A stretch of 46,634 nt of DNA from Oscillospiraceae bacterium (GCA_017519975.1 JAFWRM010000002.1:1-46634), one strand, 5' to 3'; counted from the first letter of the stretch, positions 7,791 to 16,195 are shown. Notes: generated by a model not told the origin, from the letters alone. Numbers and translations are program-made.

Positions 7791-8678
7791 TTACAGGGGA
7801 ATGGCGACGGCCTCGCGGTACAGCTTTTTCAGCAGGTCCACGAAGGCCCTCAGGCTGCTTCGCCGATCGTCCCTGTGGGTGCACAGGACGCAGGAGAAGC
7901 TTTCCCGGCAGTCGAAGGGGATCCAGGCAAACTGCCCGCTGTGGTCGTTCAGAAAGCCCGGCGCCAGGCACACCCCTCTCCCCGCCGCCACGTTGGTAAG
8001 CGTCGTATCGTGGTCGGTGCTGTTGAAGTACTCGATCCTGCCGGAACTGATCAGGCGGTGCTGCACGGCCCTCAGCGCGGCGGGGGAGCCGCCGCCCACC
8101 ATGAGGGTGCGGCCGTAAAGGTCTTCCTCCGTGACAAGGTCCTTCCGCGCCAGAGGATCGTCCCTCCCGGTGATCAGGTAGATCCGGCTCTCGAAAAGGT
8201 CGTGCACCGCGATGCCCTGCACCTGACGGGTCTGTTCCTTCAGGGCGAACACCACGTCCGCGTGGCCGGCCAGGAAGGCCTCCATGCTGTTTTCATACCG
8301 GAAGGAGGGCGTGATCTGCACCGCCGGTTCCGTTTCCGCGAAAAGGCGCATCGCCTCCGGCAGGAGATACAGCGCCTGCCGGACCATCATGCACACCGTG
8401 ATGCTGTCCGCGTATCGGGCGCTGAAATTCTGGCCCTGCTCGATGGCCCGCTTCAGATCCTGCCGCATGCCGGAAAGGTAACTGACGAACTGGGCCCCGG
8501 CGGGAGTGAGAGCGGCGCCTTTTCCGCTTCTTTCGAACACGGAAAACCCGATCTCTTCCTCCAGAAGCCGGATCTGATAGGAGAAGGTGGGTTGGCTGAC
8601 AAACAGGTTCTCCGCGGCGCGGCTGAAGTTCAGCGTGCGCGCCAGTTCAATGCAGTAATCGATCTGTTTCGTAGTCAT
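7791..8678 (-). CDS. LysR-type transcriptional regulator
   Basis: 295 residues, typical of the family. The N-terminal 65 residues are the winged helix-turn-helix (TLNFSRAAENLFVSQPTFS is the recognition region), and residues 90-290 are the periplasmic-binding-protein-like effector domain. It is divergent from the flavodoxin gene, the usual arrangement in which a LysR protein controls its neighbour and itself. The effector is unknown; control of a redox or stress flavodoxin fits. Confidence 0.93.
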   Translation of the reverse strand: MTTKQIDYCIELARTLNFSRAAENLFVSQPTFSYQIRLLEEEIGFSVFERSGKGAALTPAGAQFVSYLSGMRQDLKRAIEQGQNFSARYADSITVCMMVRQALYLLPEAMRLFAETEPAVQITPSFRYENSMEAFLAGHADVVFALKEQTRQVQGIAVHDLFESRIYLITGRDDPLARKDLVTEEDLYGRTLMVGGGSPAALRAVQHRLISSGRIEYFNSTDHDTTLTNVAAGRGVCLAPGFLNDHSGQFAWIPFDCRESFSCVLCTHRDDRRSSLRAFVDLLKKLYREAVAIPL

Positions 8679-8692
8679 GATACGCCTCTGCT

Positions 8693-8757
8693 ATTTAAAA
8701 ATTAAATCGATTATAGCATATTTCGATTGGACTTGGCAATGAGGCCCGGGATATAAT
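8693..8757. promoter_or_regulatory. Divergent lysR/flavodoxin control region
   Basis: For lysR (minus): TTGCCA (8734-8739), 18-bp spacer, TATAAT (8710-8715). For the flavodoxin gene (plus): TATAAT at 8752-8757 with only a weak TTGGAC 19 bp upstream, as expected of an activator-dependent promoter. A 15-bp inverted repeat, ATTTAAAAATTAAAT (8693-8707), lies just downstream of the lysR start site and has the T-N11-A character of LysR boxes. TCGATT is repeated at 8708 and 8723. Confidence 0.6.
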
Positions 8758-8787
8758 GGGCCCAGAAACAACAAGGAGGAAACAGTG

Positions 8788-9309
8788 ATGGCAAAAACAC
8801 TGATCGCGTTCTTTTCAAGAGCGGACGAAAACTATTTCGGCGGCGCGATGCGCTATGTAAAGGTCGGCAATACGGAGATCGTGTGCGATCTCATCCGGGA
8901 GATGACCGGAGCCGACTGCTTCAAAATCGAGATGAAGCAGCCCTATTCGCCGGTGTACATGACCTGCATCGACGAGGCGAAGAAGGATCTGCGGGAGAAG
9001 GCACGGCCGGAACTCGTCTCCCTGCCCGCGTCCATCGATGAGTACGACACCGTCATCCTGGCGTACCCCAACTACTGGGGCACGATGCCGATGGCCGTGT
9101 TCACGTTCCTGGAGGCCTTCGATTTTACCGGCCGGACGATCCTGCCCGTGTGCACCAACGAAGGCAGCGGCATGGGCGCCAGCGAGCGGGATATCCGTGA
9201 AGCCTGCCCGGGCGCGGACGTAAGGAAGGGCCTGCCCATCACCGGAAGCCGGGCGGCGGATTCCCGGGAGAGCGTGCGGAAATGGCTCGCCGCCAACGGG
9301 CTGCTGTAA
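8788..9309 (+). CDS. Flavodoxin-like FMN protein
   Basis: About 173 residues. The N-terminus KTLIAFFSRADENYF with VGNTE is a variant phosphate-binding loop of the flavodoxin fold, followed by LAYPNYWGTMPMAVFTFLE and PVCTNEGSGMG, blocks seen in clostridial flavodoxin-like proteins. The ATG at 8788, 8 nt after AAGGAGG, is preferred over the GTG immediately before it. It is probably an electron carrier or FMN-dependent reductase partner. A truncated aldo/keto reductase follows at 15 bp; this pairing behind a LysR gene is common in Clostridia. Confidence 0.88.
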   Translation: MAKTLIAFFSRADENYFGGAMRYVKVGNTEIVCDLIREMTGADCFKIEMKQPYSPVYMTCIDEAKKDLREKARPELVSLPASIDEYDTVILAYPNYWGTMPMAVFTFLEAFDFTGRTILPVCTNEGSGMGASERDIREACPGADVRKGLPITGSRAADSRESVRKWLAANGLL

Positions 9310-9324
9310 GGAAAGGAGAAGGTC

Positions 9325-9438
9325 ATGGAATACCTCGTACTGAACAACGGAGTGAAATGCCCGGCCGTCGGCGTCGGGACCTACATGCTTTCCCCGGCGG
9401 ACGCGGAAACGACTGCCAGAACCGGCAGGACAGCGTGA
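9325..9438 (+). pseudogene. Truncated aldo/keto reductase (N-terminal 28 residues plus unrelated tail)
   Basis: Starts after GGAGAAGGTC with MEYLVLNNGVKCPAVGVGTY, a textbook aldo/keto reductase beginning (first strand and the GxGTY turn). After about residue 28 the similarity stops and the frame ends at codon 38 (TGA, 9436-9438). Full-length members have about 280 residues, so nearly the whole TIM barrel is missing. The following 100 bases run straight into a terminator, which fits an internal deletion that kept both gene ends. Confidence 0.65.
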
Positions 9439-9543
9439 GGGGTTCGGTAAGCGCCTGGATCGCAGAGATCGGGTCCTGACGCGGCGGCGATCCCTGAAGG
9501 GAAGCAAAACACAGAAAACGAGCGCCTCTTTGCGGAGACAGGA

Positions 9544-9583
9544 CGGCCCCGTTTCCCGGTTTCGGGAAACGGGGCCGCCTTTT
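9544..9583 (+). terminator. Terminator after the flavodoxin operon
   Basis: CGGCCCCGTTTCCCG (9544-9558) and CGGGAAACGGGGCCG (9563-9577) form a perfect 15-bp stem with a 4-nt loop, followed by CCTTTT. Confidence 0.88.
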
Positions 9584-9607
9584 CGTTTGCCTTCGCGGGG
9601 GGGCGCG

Positions 9608-9636
9608 TTGCGCTTTCGTATGGGCGATGGTATGAT
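9608..9636 (+). promoter_or_regulatory. Promoter ahead of the flavin reductase remnant
   Basis: TTGCGC (9608-9613), 17-bp spacer, TATGAT (9631-9636). AGGAGGAG follows, and a TTG start at 9662. Confidence 0.5.
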
Positions 9637-9661
9637 GGAAAAAAGCAGAGGAGGAGTTTCC

Positions 9662-9805
9662 TTGGCAAAAAGGGAACTGCGGCTCCGGGCCGTCGCCGCG
9701 CCCGCGCGGACGGTGGTCGTTTCCTCGTACGATCCGGAGGGGAAGGCGGACGCCTTCCGCACCGGCATGGAGCTGAAGCGCTCGCTGGAGGAAAAGACGG
9801 AGTAA
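9662..9805 (+). pseudogene. Flavin reductase-like gene with internal deletion
   Basis: A promoter and strong AGGAGGAG precede a TTG start giving 47 residues. The beginning (LAKRELRLRA, then VVVSSYDPEGKADAF) resembles the N-terminus of flavin reductase-like split-barrel proteins. The end (DAFRTGMELKRSLEEK) resembles the C-terminus of the same family, where GEK-x-AF-x-G-x-LK is typical. About 130 central residues would be missing, with a possible join at EGK. This reading relies on family memory and is moderately uncertain; a real small protein cannot be excluded. Confidence 0.45.
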
Positions 9806-9886
9806 AGCGGCCCGACGGGCGCGCGGCAGAAAAGCCGGATCAGGAGAGCGGATGCACAGGCATTCCCACGCGAGGAGAGGATACGC

Positions 9887-11035
9887 ATGATGAGAAACGA
9901 AAAACAGCAGGACGCGATCCGAGGCTGCCTCTACGGCGGGGCCGTGGGGGACGCCCTGGGGTATGAAGTGGAATTCTGGGACGAAGAACAGATCTTTGAG
10001 GCATACGGCCCGGACGGCATCACCGCCTATGAAAAGGATCGCGGAAGCGGAAAGGCTCTGATCTCCGACGATACGCAGATGTCTCTGTTCACAGCCAACG
10101 GGATCCTGGTCGGGGATACGGAAGCGGCTTTGCGCGGGAGCCATGGGTGGCCGAGAGAATACGTGATGAAGGCCTATAAGGACTGGCTGAAAACTCAGGA
10201 ACTCGAAGAACAGCAGGAATACCGGGCGGACGGCGCCCGGCACTCGTGGCTGCTGGACGTGCCGGAACTGCACGCCCGGCGGGCTCCGGGCAGGACCTGC
10301 CTTTCCGCGCTGGAGGACGGCGAGGAATACGAAGACTACGTGCGGGCAAAGCGGAACTGCAGCAAGGGCTGCGGCGGGATCATGCGCGTCGCCCCGCTGG
10401 GCGTATGGCGTCCGGCGGAAGACGTCCGGGCGCTGGACATGGAAGGCGCGCAGCTTGCCGCGATCACGCACGGTCACTCGCTGGGCTACATGCCGGCGGC
10501 GGTGCTGGTGCACCTCCTGCAGCGCATCGTGTTTCCGCCGGAAGGGAAGAGCCTGAGTCTGAAGGAGATCGTTCTGGAAGCCCGGGACGCGGCGGCGGAC
10601 CTGTTTGCGGGCGATCCTCACCTTGCCGGGCTCCTGGATATCATCGACCGGGCCGTCGGGCTTTCCGAGAACGGCGCGCCGGACGATCTGGACAACATCC
10701 GTCGGCTGGGAGAAGGCTGGGTCGCGGAGGAAACGCTGGGCATAGCCCTGTACTGCGCGCTTCGGCATCCGACGGATTTTTCCGCCGGGGTCGTCGCCGC
10801 GGTGAATCACAGCGGTGACAGCGACTCCACCGGCGCCGTGACCGGAAACATCCTCGGCGCGCTGCTGGGGTACGGCGGCATCGAGGAAAAGTGGAAAGAG
10901 GATCTGGAGATTTCCGACGTTATCCTGGAGATCGCCGACGATCTGTGTCACGGCTGCCGGGTTTCAGCGTCCGGTCGGTGCGCCGACCCGGAATGGGAAG
11001 AGAAATACGTCGCCATGCGCCGGCCGCGCCGGTGA
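9887..11035 (+). CDS. ADP-ribosylglycohydrolase family protein, long form
   Basis: 382 residues. Family motifs for the paired Mg2+ site are in place: GGAVGDALGYE near the N-terminus, SDDTQM at about 61-66, and HSGDSDSTGAVTGNILGA near residue 307. Members remove ADP-ribose from proteins or small molecules (ARH/DraG fold). It begins after GAGGAGAGG and is followed at 18 bp by a second, shorter family member, so the pair is probably one operon. The target, and any ADP-ribosyltransferase that would oppose it, are not in the window. Confidence 0.92.
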   Translation: MMRNEKQQDAIRGCLYGGAVGDALGYEVEFWDEEQIFEAYGPDGITAYEKDRGSGKALISDDTQMSLFTANGILVGDTEAALRGSHGWPREYVMKAYKDWLKTQELEEQQEYRADGARHSWLLDVPELHARRAPGRTCLSALEDGEEYEDYVRAKRNCSKGCGGIMRVAPLGVWRPAEDVRALDMEGAQLAAITHGHSLGYMPAAVLVHLLQRIVFPPEGKSLSLKEIVLEARDAAADLFAGDPHLAGLLDIIDRAVGLSENGAPDDLDNIRRLGEGWVAEETLGIALYCALRHPTDFSAGVVAAVNHSGDSDSTGAVTGNILGALLGYGGIEEKWKEDLEISDVILEIADDLCHGCRVSASGRCADPEWEEKYVAMRRPRR

Positions 11036-11053
11036 TCAGAGGAGGCAGCAGAT

Positions 11054-11917
11054 ATGATCGGTGCGATCATAGGGGACGTCGTTGGGTCCCGGTTTGAATG
11101 GAAAAACCATAAATCCAAAGATTTCGAGCTCTTTGATATAAAGTGCCGCCCGACGGACGACAGCGTGATGTCGCTGGCGGTGGCGGAGGCCATCCTGGAA
11201 AGCGCGGACGACATCGCGTCCCAGGGGAAGGCGGCCGTCGCCTCCATGCAGAGGCTGGGCAGGATCTATGAGAACGCGGGATACGGCGGACGGTTCATCC
11301 GGTGGATCTGGGAAGCGGATCCGCAGCCCTACCACAGCTACGGGAACGGGGCGGCCATGAGGGTAGGCCCCTGCGGCTTTGCCGCGCGGAGCCTGGAGGA
11401 GGCGAAGGCGCTTTCCGCCCGGGTGACCGAGGTGACGCATGATCATCCGGAGGGGATGAAGGGGGCCGAGGCCGAAACGGCGGCCATCTGGCTTGCCCGA
11501 AGCGGCAGCAGCCGGGCGGAGATCCGGGACTATGTCGTTCGGAATTATTATGCACTCGGCTTTACGCTGGATCAGATCCGGGATCCGTATGAGTTCGACG
11601 TTTCCTGTCAGGGTTCCGTGCCGGTGGCCCTGGAGGCGTTCTTCGAGGCCGCGGATTTCGAAGACGCGATCCGGAACGCGATATCCGTCGGAGGGGACAG
11701 CGACACGATCGCGGCCATGACCGGGGCCGTGGCGGAAGCGTATTTCGGCGTCCCGGCGGATATTATCGAAAGAGCCGCGGGATTCCTTGACCCCAGACAG
11801 CTGAAGATCCTCTGCCGTTTTGAAAAGAAATACCCATCCAAAGCACTGAATGAGAAGGGCAAGGTGGAGGGAACCGTATTCGACGTGCTGGACAGGTGCT
11901 TTGCGAAGAAGTTCTGA
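11054..11917 (+). CDS. ADP-ribosylglycohydrolase family protein, short form
   Basis: 287 residues. Metal motifs: IGAIIGDVVGSRFEW at the start, PTDDSVM at about 35-41, and SVGGDSDTIAAMTGAVAEA near residue 213. It is only distantly similar to the upstream gene and typical of the compact bacterial ARH form, so the pair looks like two subfamilies brought together, not a recent duplication. It has its own AGAGGAGG ribosome binding site in the gap. Confidence 0.92.
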   Translation: MIGAIIGDVVGSRFEWKNHKSKDFELFDIKCRPTDDSVMSLAVAEAILESADDIASQGKAAVASMQRLGRIYENAGYGGRFIRWIWEADPQPYHSYGNGAAMRVGPCGFAARSLEEAKALSARVTEVTHDHPEGMKGAEAETAAIWLARSGSSRAEIRDYVVRNYYALGFTLDQIRDPYEFDVSCQGSVPVALEAFFEAADFEDAIRNAISVGGDSDTIAAMTGAVAEAYFGVPADIIERAAGFLDPRQLKILCRFEKKYPSKALNEKGKVEGTVFDVLDRCFAKKF

Positions 11918-11930
11918 GAGGGAGTATTCT

Positions 11931-12077
11931 ATGGGTATTGAGCAGAACAGTGAGCAGAAACTGGTAGTTTCAGAGGAAATCATTTCTGCTGAAATACACA
12001 TTCATATCACAGATGAAGACCTGTACAGGGAATTGACACTGTTCGAAATAACGTCGAAGAGGAACTCACGCGCGTAA
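11931..12077 (+). CDS. Small hypothetical protein (48 aa), possibly cut short
   Basis: Begins 13 bp after the short ARH gene, preceded by GAGAGGGAG. The product, beginning MGIEQNSEQKL, is acidic with an IHIHITDEDLY stretch; no family is recognised. It ends 4 bp before the 12-mer GGAACCGTCCCC, so its tail may have been replaced when that repeat arrived. It may be only a chance frame. Confidence 0.35.
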   Translation: MGIEQNSEQKLVVSEEIISAEIHIHITDEDLYRELTLFEITSKRNSRA

Positions 12078-12081
12078 ATCA

Positions 12082-12093
12082 GGAACCGTCCCC
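12082..12093 (-). repeat. Second copy of the 12-mer GGGGACGGTTCC, inverted
   Basis: The exact reverse complement of 2976-2987. It is followed by an inverted repeat, TTGTCC (about 12106-12111) and GGACAG (12120-12125). With the left copy it brackets about 9.1 kb from the membrane protein to the second ARH gene. Confidence 0.6.
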
Positions 12094-12177
12094 GTCGTCT
12101 TTTTCTTGTCCCATGTATTGGACAGGGTGTGAAGTACAATAAATACAGAAATAACGAGAAAGGACGACCTGAAAAAG

Positions 12178-12648
12178 ATGGATCTGAGACAGTATATGGA
12201 GAAGGTTAACGTCAGCAAGAAAAAGTATGTGGACGCATGGATCGATAAAGGCCTGATCCCAGGAGCGGAGCGGGATATGGAAACGAATACGTATCGTTTT
12301 CCCGATTCCGCCAGAAGACCCTATCAGAAAGGGCTGAAGGGCGGGATGAACGCCGAAAGGCTCAGGACTCATATCGTGAAGGCTGCGCTCGAGCGGAAAT
12401 ACATCTCCGCAGAGATCTGTTTCACGAGCCCCCGAGAATACAAGGTCATGGTCGATGCGCTGGTGGAAGCGGGCCTGATTCAGAGAAGACATGAAGATGG
12501 CATCGAATACCTCGATTCCACGATGAAAAGCGAGGCATATATCAACAGAGATGTGAAAGAACTCCACAGGATCGTGCTCGAGGCCGTTGCCGCTTTGACA
12601 AAGGCGACAGCGGAAGGGGCTGCCGCCGCTGCGCTCAGGGATCTGTGA
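12178..12648 (+). CDS. Putative DNA-binding protein of unknown family (156 aa)
   Basis: The first 50 residues (VSKKKYVDAWIDKGLIPGAE, then TYRFPDSARRPY) resemble the MerR/excisionase type of winged helix: a short helix-turn-helix, a wing, and a terminal Arg-Pro-Tyr. Residues 60-110 may form a second helix-turn-helix (KYISAEICFTSPREYKVMVD). The C-terminus is a helical, Ala-rich tail. It may act as a small regulator. It is less GC-rich than its neighbours and lies just beyond the 12-mer repeat, so it may belong to an inserted segment. No partner gene is evident. Confidence 0.6.
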   Translation: MDLRQYMEKVNVSKKKYVDAWIDKGLIPGAERDMETNTYRFPDSARRPYQKGLKGGMNAERLRTHIVKAALERKYISAEICFTSPREYKVMVDALVEAGLIQRRHEDGIEYLDSTMKSEAYINRDVKELHRIVLEAVAALTKATAEGAAAAALRDL

Positions 12649-12715
12649 CTGAACAGGAACGATTCCGTTCCGGAAGACGGAGGATCGGTTACCGGCCTGC
12701 AGGGCCGGATGGAGA

Positions 12716-12747
12716 CGAAAGCGCCTGCCGGCCGGCAGGCGCTTTCG
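12716..12747. terminator. Perfect 32-nt palindrome between convergent genes
   Basis: CGAAAGCGCCTGCCGG is followed directly by its reverse complement. It sits between the plus-strand gene ending at 12648 and the minus-strand gene ending at 12753. There is no long T-tract beyond the CTTTCG end, so it is probably a bidirectional terminator of the A/T-flanked type. Confidence 0.6.
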
Positions 12748-12752
12748 TAAGG

Positions 12753-13751
12753 TCAAAGGCCCATGTTCTGTTTCAGCCACGTGACGGTGTCCCGCACGGT
12801 GCTGGACAGAGGACGAGAGGAATATCCGAAGTCGCGGGCGGCGTCTTCGCTGCCGTACCGGCAGCGCGACCCGAGGACGGACATGGCGTACGGGGTAAAA
12901 AACGCCGGCTTTCCCGCTTTCAGGCAGCGCCGCTCGTAAAAAGGCGCGGCGGCCTTTGCCAGCCACAGCGGAAGAAGAAGGGGGCGGCGGCCCGTCCCGG
13001 CGGCGGCGTCCGCCAGGGCGAGCAGTTCGCCGATAGACGCGTAACGGCCGGACAGGACGTACCCCTTGCCGACCCTGCCCCGCTCCGCGCAGGCGACGAT
13101 GCCGGCGGCCACGTCCCGTACGTCCGTGAAATCGTAGCCGCCGCGAACGGCGAAGGGGAGGCGCCCGCTGAGATAGGAGATCAGCATGGATGTGAAGCTG
13201 CCTTTCCCAATGTCGCCCGGCCCGACGACGCAGGAGGGGAAAACGACGACGGCGTCCAGCCCGCGGCGTGCCGCCTGCGTCACAAGATACGTGGCTTCCG
13301 CCTTGCTTTCCGCGTAATGCCCGCGGACGGCGGGAAGGGAGCAGGTCCCGGGATCCATGACGGAGGCCCCCTCCGGCGATCCCGGTATCGCATGGACGGA
13401 GCTGACGTAAATCATCCGTCTGACGCCCGCGCTTTCGCAGTGGCGCAGGACGTTTCGGGTACCGACGACGTTCACCGTCCACATCCGCGCATCCGGCCGG
13501 GAGGCGACGGAAACGATCCCGGCGCAGTGGATCACGCAGGTCTCCCCGCCGGCGCCGGAGAAAAGCGGGGCAAGGGCGGACATGGTACATACGTCCCCGC
13601 GCACGACCTCCACACTCTCCGGAAGGGCCTTTTCCAGCGGGTCACCCTCCAGCACGAGCGCCCGCACACGCTTCCCCTCCCGGAGAAGCGCCTGTGTCAC
13701 GGCGCGGCCGAGAAAGCCCGTGGCTCCCGTAACAAGATAGTTCTGAAACAC
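12753..13751 (-). CDS. NAD(P)-dependent epimerase/reductase, extended SDR
   Basis: 332 residues from a GTG preceded by GGGGG. The Rossmann motif VTGATGFLG (7-15) and the catalytic Y-x-x-x-K (YAESKAEA, with Ser at MIYVSSVHA) are present. The arrangement matches the dihydroflavonol reductase / 3-beta-hydroxysteroid dehydrogenase-like branch of extended short-chain dehydrogenases. The substrate is unknown. It is transcribed away from a TetR-type gene, which probably represses it; such pairs commonly respond to small hydrophobic compounds. Confidence 0.88.
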   Translation of the reverse strand: MFQNYLVTGATGFLGRAVTQALLREGKRVRALVLEGDPLEKALPESVEVVRGDVCTMSALAPLFSGAGGETCVIHCAGIVSVASRPDARMWTVNVVGTRNVLRHCESAGVRRMIYVSSVHAIPGSPEGASVMDPGTCSLPAVRGHYAESKAEATYLVTQAARRGLDAVVVFPSCVVGPGDIGKGSFTSMLISYLSGRLPFAVRGGYDFTDVRDVAAGIVACAERGRVGKGYVLSGRYASIGELLALADAAAGTGRRPLLLPLWLAKAAAPFYERRCLKAGKPAFFTPYAMSVLGSRCRYGSEDAARDFGYSSRPLSSTVRDTVTWLKQNMGL

Positions 13752-13780
13752 AGCGTCACCCCCTGCTGACCCGACAAGTG

Positions 13781-13809
13781 TTGATTATCTTTCACATGTA
13801 CAGTATGAT
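13781..13809 (+). promoter_or_regulatory. Promoter of the TetR-type gene
   Basis: TTGATT (13781-13786), 17-bp spacer, TATGAT (13804-13809), inside the 168-bp divergent region. No clear 14-16 bp palindrome for TetR binding was found by eye. Confidence 0.6.
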
Positions 13810-13919
13810 GGGGGCGGATGGAAACGGCAACCGACGATCCGGCCAGGAATGTAAGATAACAGACACGGAGCCGCCGGATGTCGGGCAGTTCAGAAAAAGT
13901 TCACGGGAGGGGGCGCGTC

Positions 13920-14468
13920 ATGGCGCGGACGGACGCGAGAGTACGCTATACCAGGCACATCCTGAAGGAGAGCTTTCTTACCCTGCTGCAGGAAAAGCCG
14001 GTCAACAGAATCACGGTGCGGGAGCTGTGCGAACGGGCGGAGCTGAACCGGGCGACCTTCTACGCCCACTACGCCGACTGCTTCGACCTGATGGACAGCA
14101 TCGAGCAGGAGCTGGTCGACGCCTTCGGCGAGACGCTGAGCCAGGTGGGGGCGCCGGACGTCCGAACGCTGATCGAGGGCATCTACCGGATGGTGGACCG
14201 GAACGAAAGGGCGTGCCGGGTGCTGATCTTCGAAGGCACGAGCACCTCTGTGCTCGGGCGGATGATCGACCTTGCGCGCACGGAAGGCCTTGCCCGCTGG
14301 CGCAGCCTGCTGCCGAACGCCACGGAAAACGACCTGGAGATGCTGTACACGCATCTTTCCAACGGGCTGATGAACGTCATCGTGGGCGGGTATTACCGCT
14401 ACGACCGGGAAGAGGTGATACGCTTTGCCAGCGATATCGTCCGCGTCAGCCTGGCCCTGTTCCGGTGA
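13920..14468 (+). CDS. TetR/AcrR family transcriptional regulator
   Basis: 182 residues. The N-terminal helix-turn-helix is clear (TVRELCERAELNRATFYAHY, about residues 34-53, the usual TetR recognition helix). A helical ligand domain follows with a hydrophobic end. The ATG at 13920, preceded by GGGAGGGGG, is preferred to one at 13878 that lacks a ribosome binding site. It is divergent from the SDR-type reductase gene, the likely target. Confidence 0.92.
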   Translation: MARTDARVRYTRHILKESFLTLLQEKPVNRITVRELCERAELNRATFYAHYADCFDLMDSIEQELVDAFGETLSQVGAPDVRTLIEGIYRMVDRNERACRVLIFEGTSTSVLGRMIDLARTEGLARWRSLLPNATENDLEMLYTHLSNGLMNVIVGGYYRYDREEVIRFASDIVRVSLALFR

Positions 14469-14509
14469 ACGGAGACGGGGGAAATCTGTTTTCCGCCGCT
14501 GCTTTCTGT

Positions 14510-14518
14510 GGTATAATC
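14510..14518 (+). promoter_or_regulatory. Extended -10 promoter ahead of the PucR-type gene
   Basis: TGGTATAAT with TATAAT at 14513-14518; the -35 is poor. The leader of about 120 nt contains no recognisable riboswitch. Confidence 0.5.
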
Positions 14519-14645
14519 CCCCTCAGGAAGGCTAGGCTTAAGCGCGGGCGGCATGCGGGAGATAGATATTAGAAAGACGAAAACCGCCGTGCCGATCTTG
14601 TCGTGCCCTCAGCGAACCGCCTGACGGAAAGGAATGGGATGCTGA

Positions 14646-16127
14646 ATGAAGATCAGCATGTGGATGCTTTTCGATAACCTGACGGAGTTTCAGCCGGTCA
14701 GCGCCATCAGCGACGGTGACGCCGTGATCCGGCAGGTGAGGATGTTTTCCCCGAAAGAACAGTTAAGACCGGATACCGTCTATATCGGTCACGCGGACGA
14801 GTTCTCCGGGGGCGATCACGATCCGATCGTCCTTGCCAACGGCAGAGACAGGATTACCGTCAGTCACTGTGACGCTGCAGAACTGATGAACAGGGTCCTG
14901 AGCATATTTGACCGCCTGAGAGACTGGGACAACCGACTGAAGGAAGCCAGGCTCACGCAAAATCCGTACCAGGAGATCATGAGAATCGCGAATGAGGAGA
15001 TCCGGTGTCCCATGGTATTGGGCTGCAAGGATCTGACGGTATACGCCATTACGGAACAGTATCACGACGAAGACGTTTACAAGGGATGGGACGAGGTCAA
15101 GGAAATCAGAACTTTACCGGTATGGTTAATCAAATATGTTAATGACCTGGCCACGTCAGCCTGGAGTCCGGACGACATAGATCCTGCTTTTATTGAGCCA
15201 TGGCCAGGAATGAAGGCAAAAATGCAGGTGAGATTCAATTGTTATGTCAATGGCGAAATATGGGGCCATTTGATGGTTTATGTGAATGAACTCAAAAACT
15301 CAGTAATACAGCTGGGCCGATATGTTGCTGATTTATATGGGGACCTGTTGGAAAGACTTCACAGTAAAGATTATGATTCATATTCTGCCTATTATTGGGT
15401 AGCGGATCTTTTAGATGGAAAAACATTTGAAAAAGGGGCTATCCGTTCGCTTTACTGGTCTCTTGGATGGGAAGATAATGAGCAGCTACAACTGTACCGC
15501 ATTATGGCAAAGAGAGCCGAGAACCACAATAATGTGATGTACTGGTCATTTGATAATATTCGGGAACGGCTGAAAAGCGCTGTCACTTTTGTCTATCGGG
15601 ATTCAATCATTATCATTGGAAAGAATACACCGTCGTTTTCCAGACTCGCGGCGGACTGTATTCGTGAAGTCACAGACTTGAGCGGCTACAGGTGTGGGGT
15701 CAGTTTTCCATTTACAGACATAGAAAAGATCGGAGTATACTTTCGCCAAGCCGGTTACGCTGTTAAATATGCCTTTGAAAAGCAAGAAGCTATACACCGA
15801 TTTGAAGCAGTTGCTTACGAAGGAATACTAAAAGAATTTGCTGATAATACCGACTGGAAGTTGTGGATCGATCCAAAAATACTGCGGTTGGTTGATATGG
15901 AGAAACAACAGGGAAAGGAGCTTTATTCCACCCTGGTCAGTTTTCTGTCTAATGGAATGCATATCGGCAATACGGCCGATGCGTTGTTTGTTCACCGCAA
16001 TACGCTAATCAAAAGACTGAACAGAATAGAAGAACTGTTGGGAAGAAGTTTTCAGAACGTAAACGATCAGGAATATCTGTATTTCTGTGTAAGTATGATA
16101 GAACGAATGGATTCAATAGAAAACTGA
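14646..16127 (+). CDS. PucR/CdaR-type transcriptional regulator
   Basis: 493 residues. The C-terminal 60 residues carry the PucR-type helix-turn-helix (LSNGMHIGNTADALFVHRNT, then KRLNRIEELLG). The N-terminal 130 residues may be a ligand-sensing part, with a GGDEF-like middle domain as in the CdaR family at about 230-400. The first third is GC-rich, but from about 15,120 onward the gene is markedly AT-rich, unlike its neighbours. It is followed by its own terminator and then the Dpp-type transporter operon, which it probably controls in response to the imported compound. Confidence 0.88.
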   Translation: MKISMWMLFDNLTEFQPVSAISDGDAVIRQVRMFSPKEQLRPDTVYIGHADEFSGGDHDPIVLANGRDRITVSHCDAAELMNRVLSIFDRLRDWDNRLKEARLTQNPYQEIMRIANEEIRCPMVLGCKDLTVYAITEQYHDEDVYKGWDEVKEIRTLPVWLIKYVNDLATSAWSPDDIDPAFIEPWPGMKAKMQVRFNCYVNGEIWGHLMVYVNELKNSVIQLGRYVADLYGDLLERLHSKDYDSYSAYYWVADLLDGKTFEKGAIRSLYWSLGWEDNEQLQLYRIMAKRAENHNNVMYWSFDNIRERLKSAVTFVYRDSIIIIGKNTPSFSRLAADCIREVTDLSGYRCGVSFPFTDIEKIGVYFRQAGYAVKYAFEKQEAIHRFEAVAYEGILKEFADNTDWKLWIDPKILRLVDMEKQQGKELYSTLVSFLSNGMHIGNTADALFVHRNTLIKRLNRIEELLGRSFQNVNDQEYLYFCVSMIERMDSIEN

Positions 16128-16161
16128 TTGATGGAAAAACTGAATAGTTTAGCATGATAGG

Positions 16162-16195
16162 AAAGGTGTGCATTTTGCACACCTTTCTTTCTTTT
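16162..16195 (+). terminator. Terminator after the PucR-type gene
   Basis: AAAGGTGTGCA pairs with TGCACACCTTT around a short T-rich loop (arms 16162-16172 and 16176-16186), followed by CTTTCTTTT. Confidence 0.88.
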
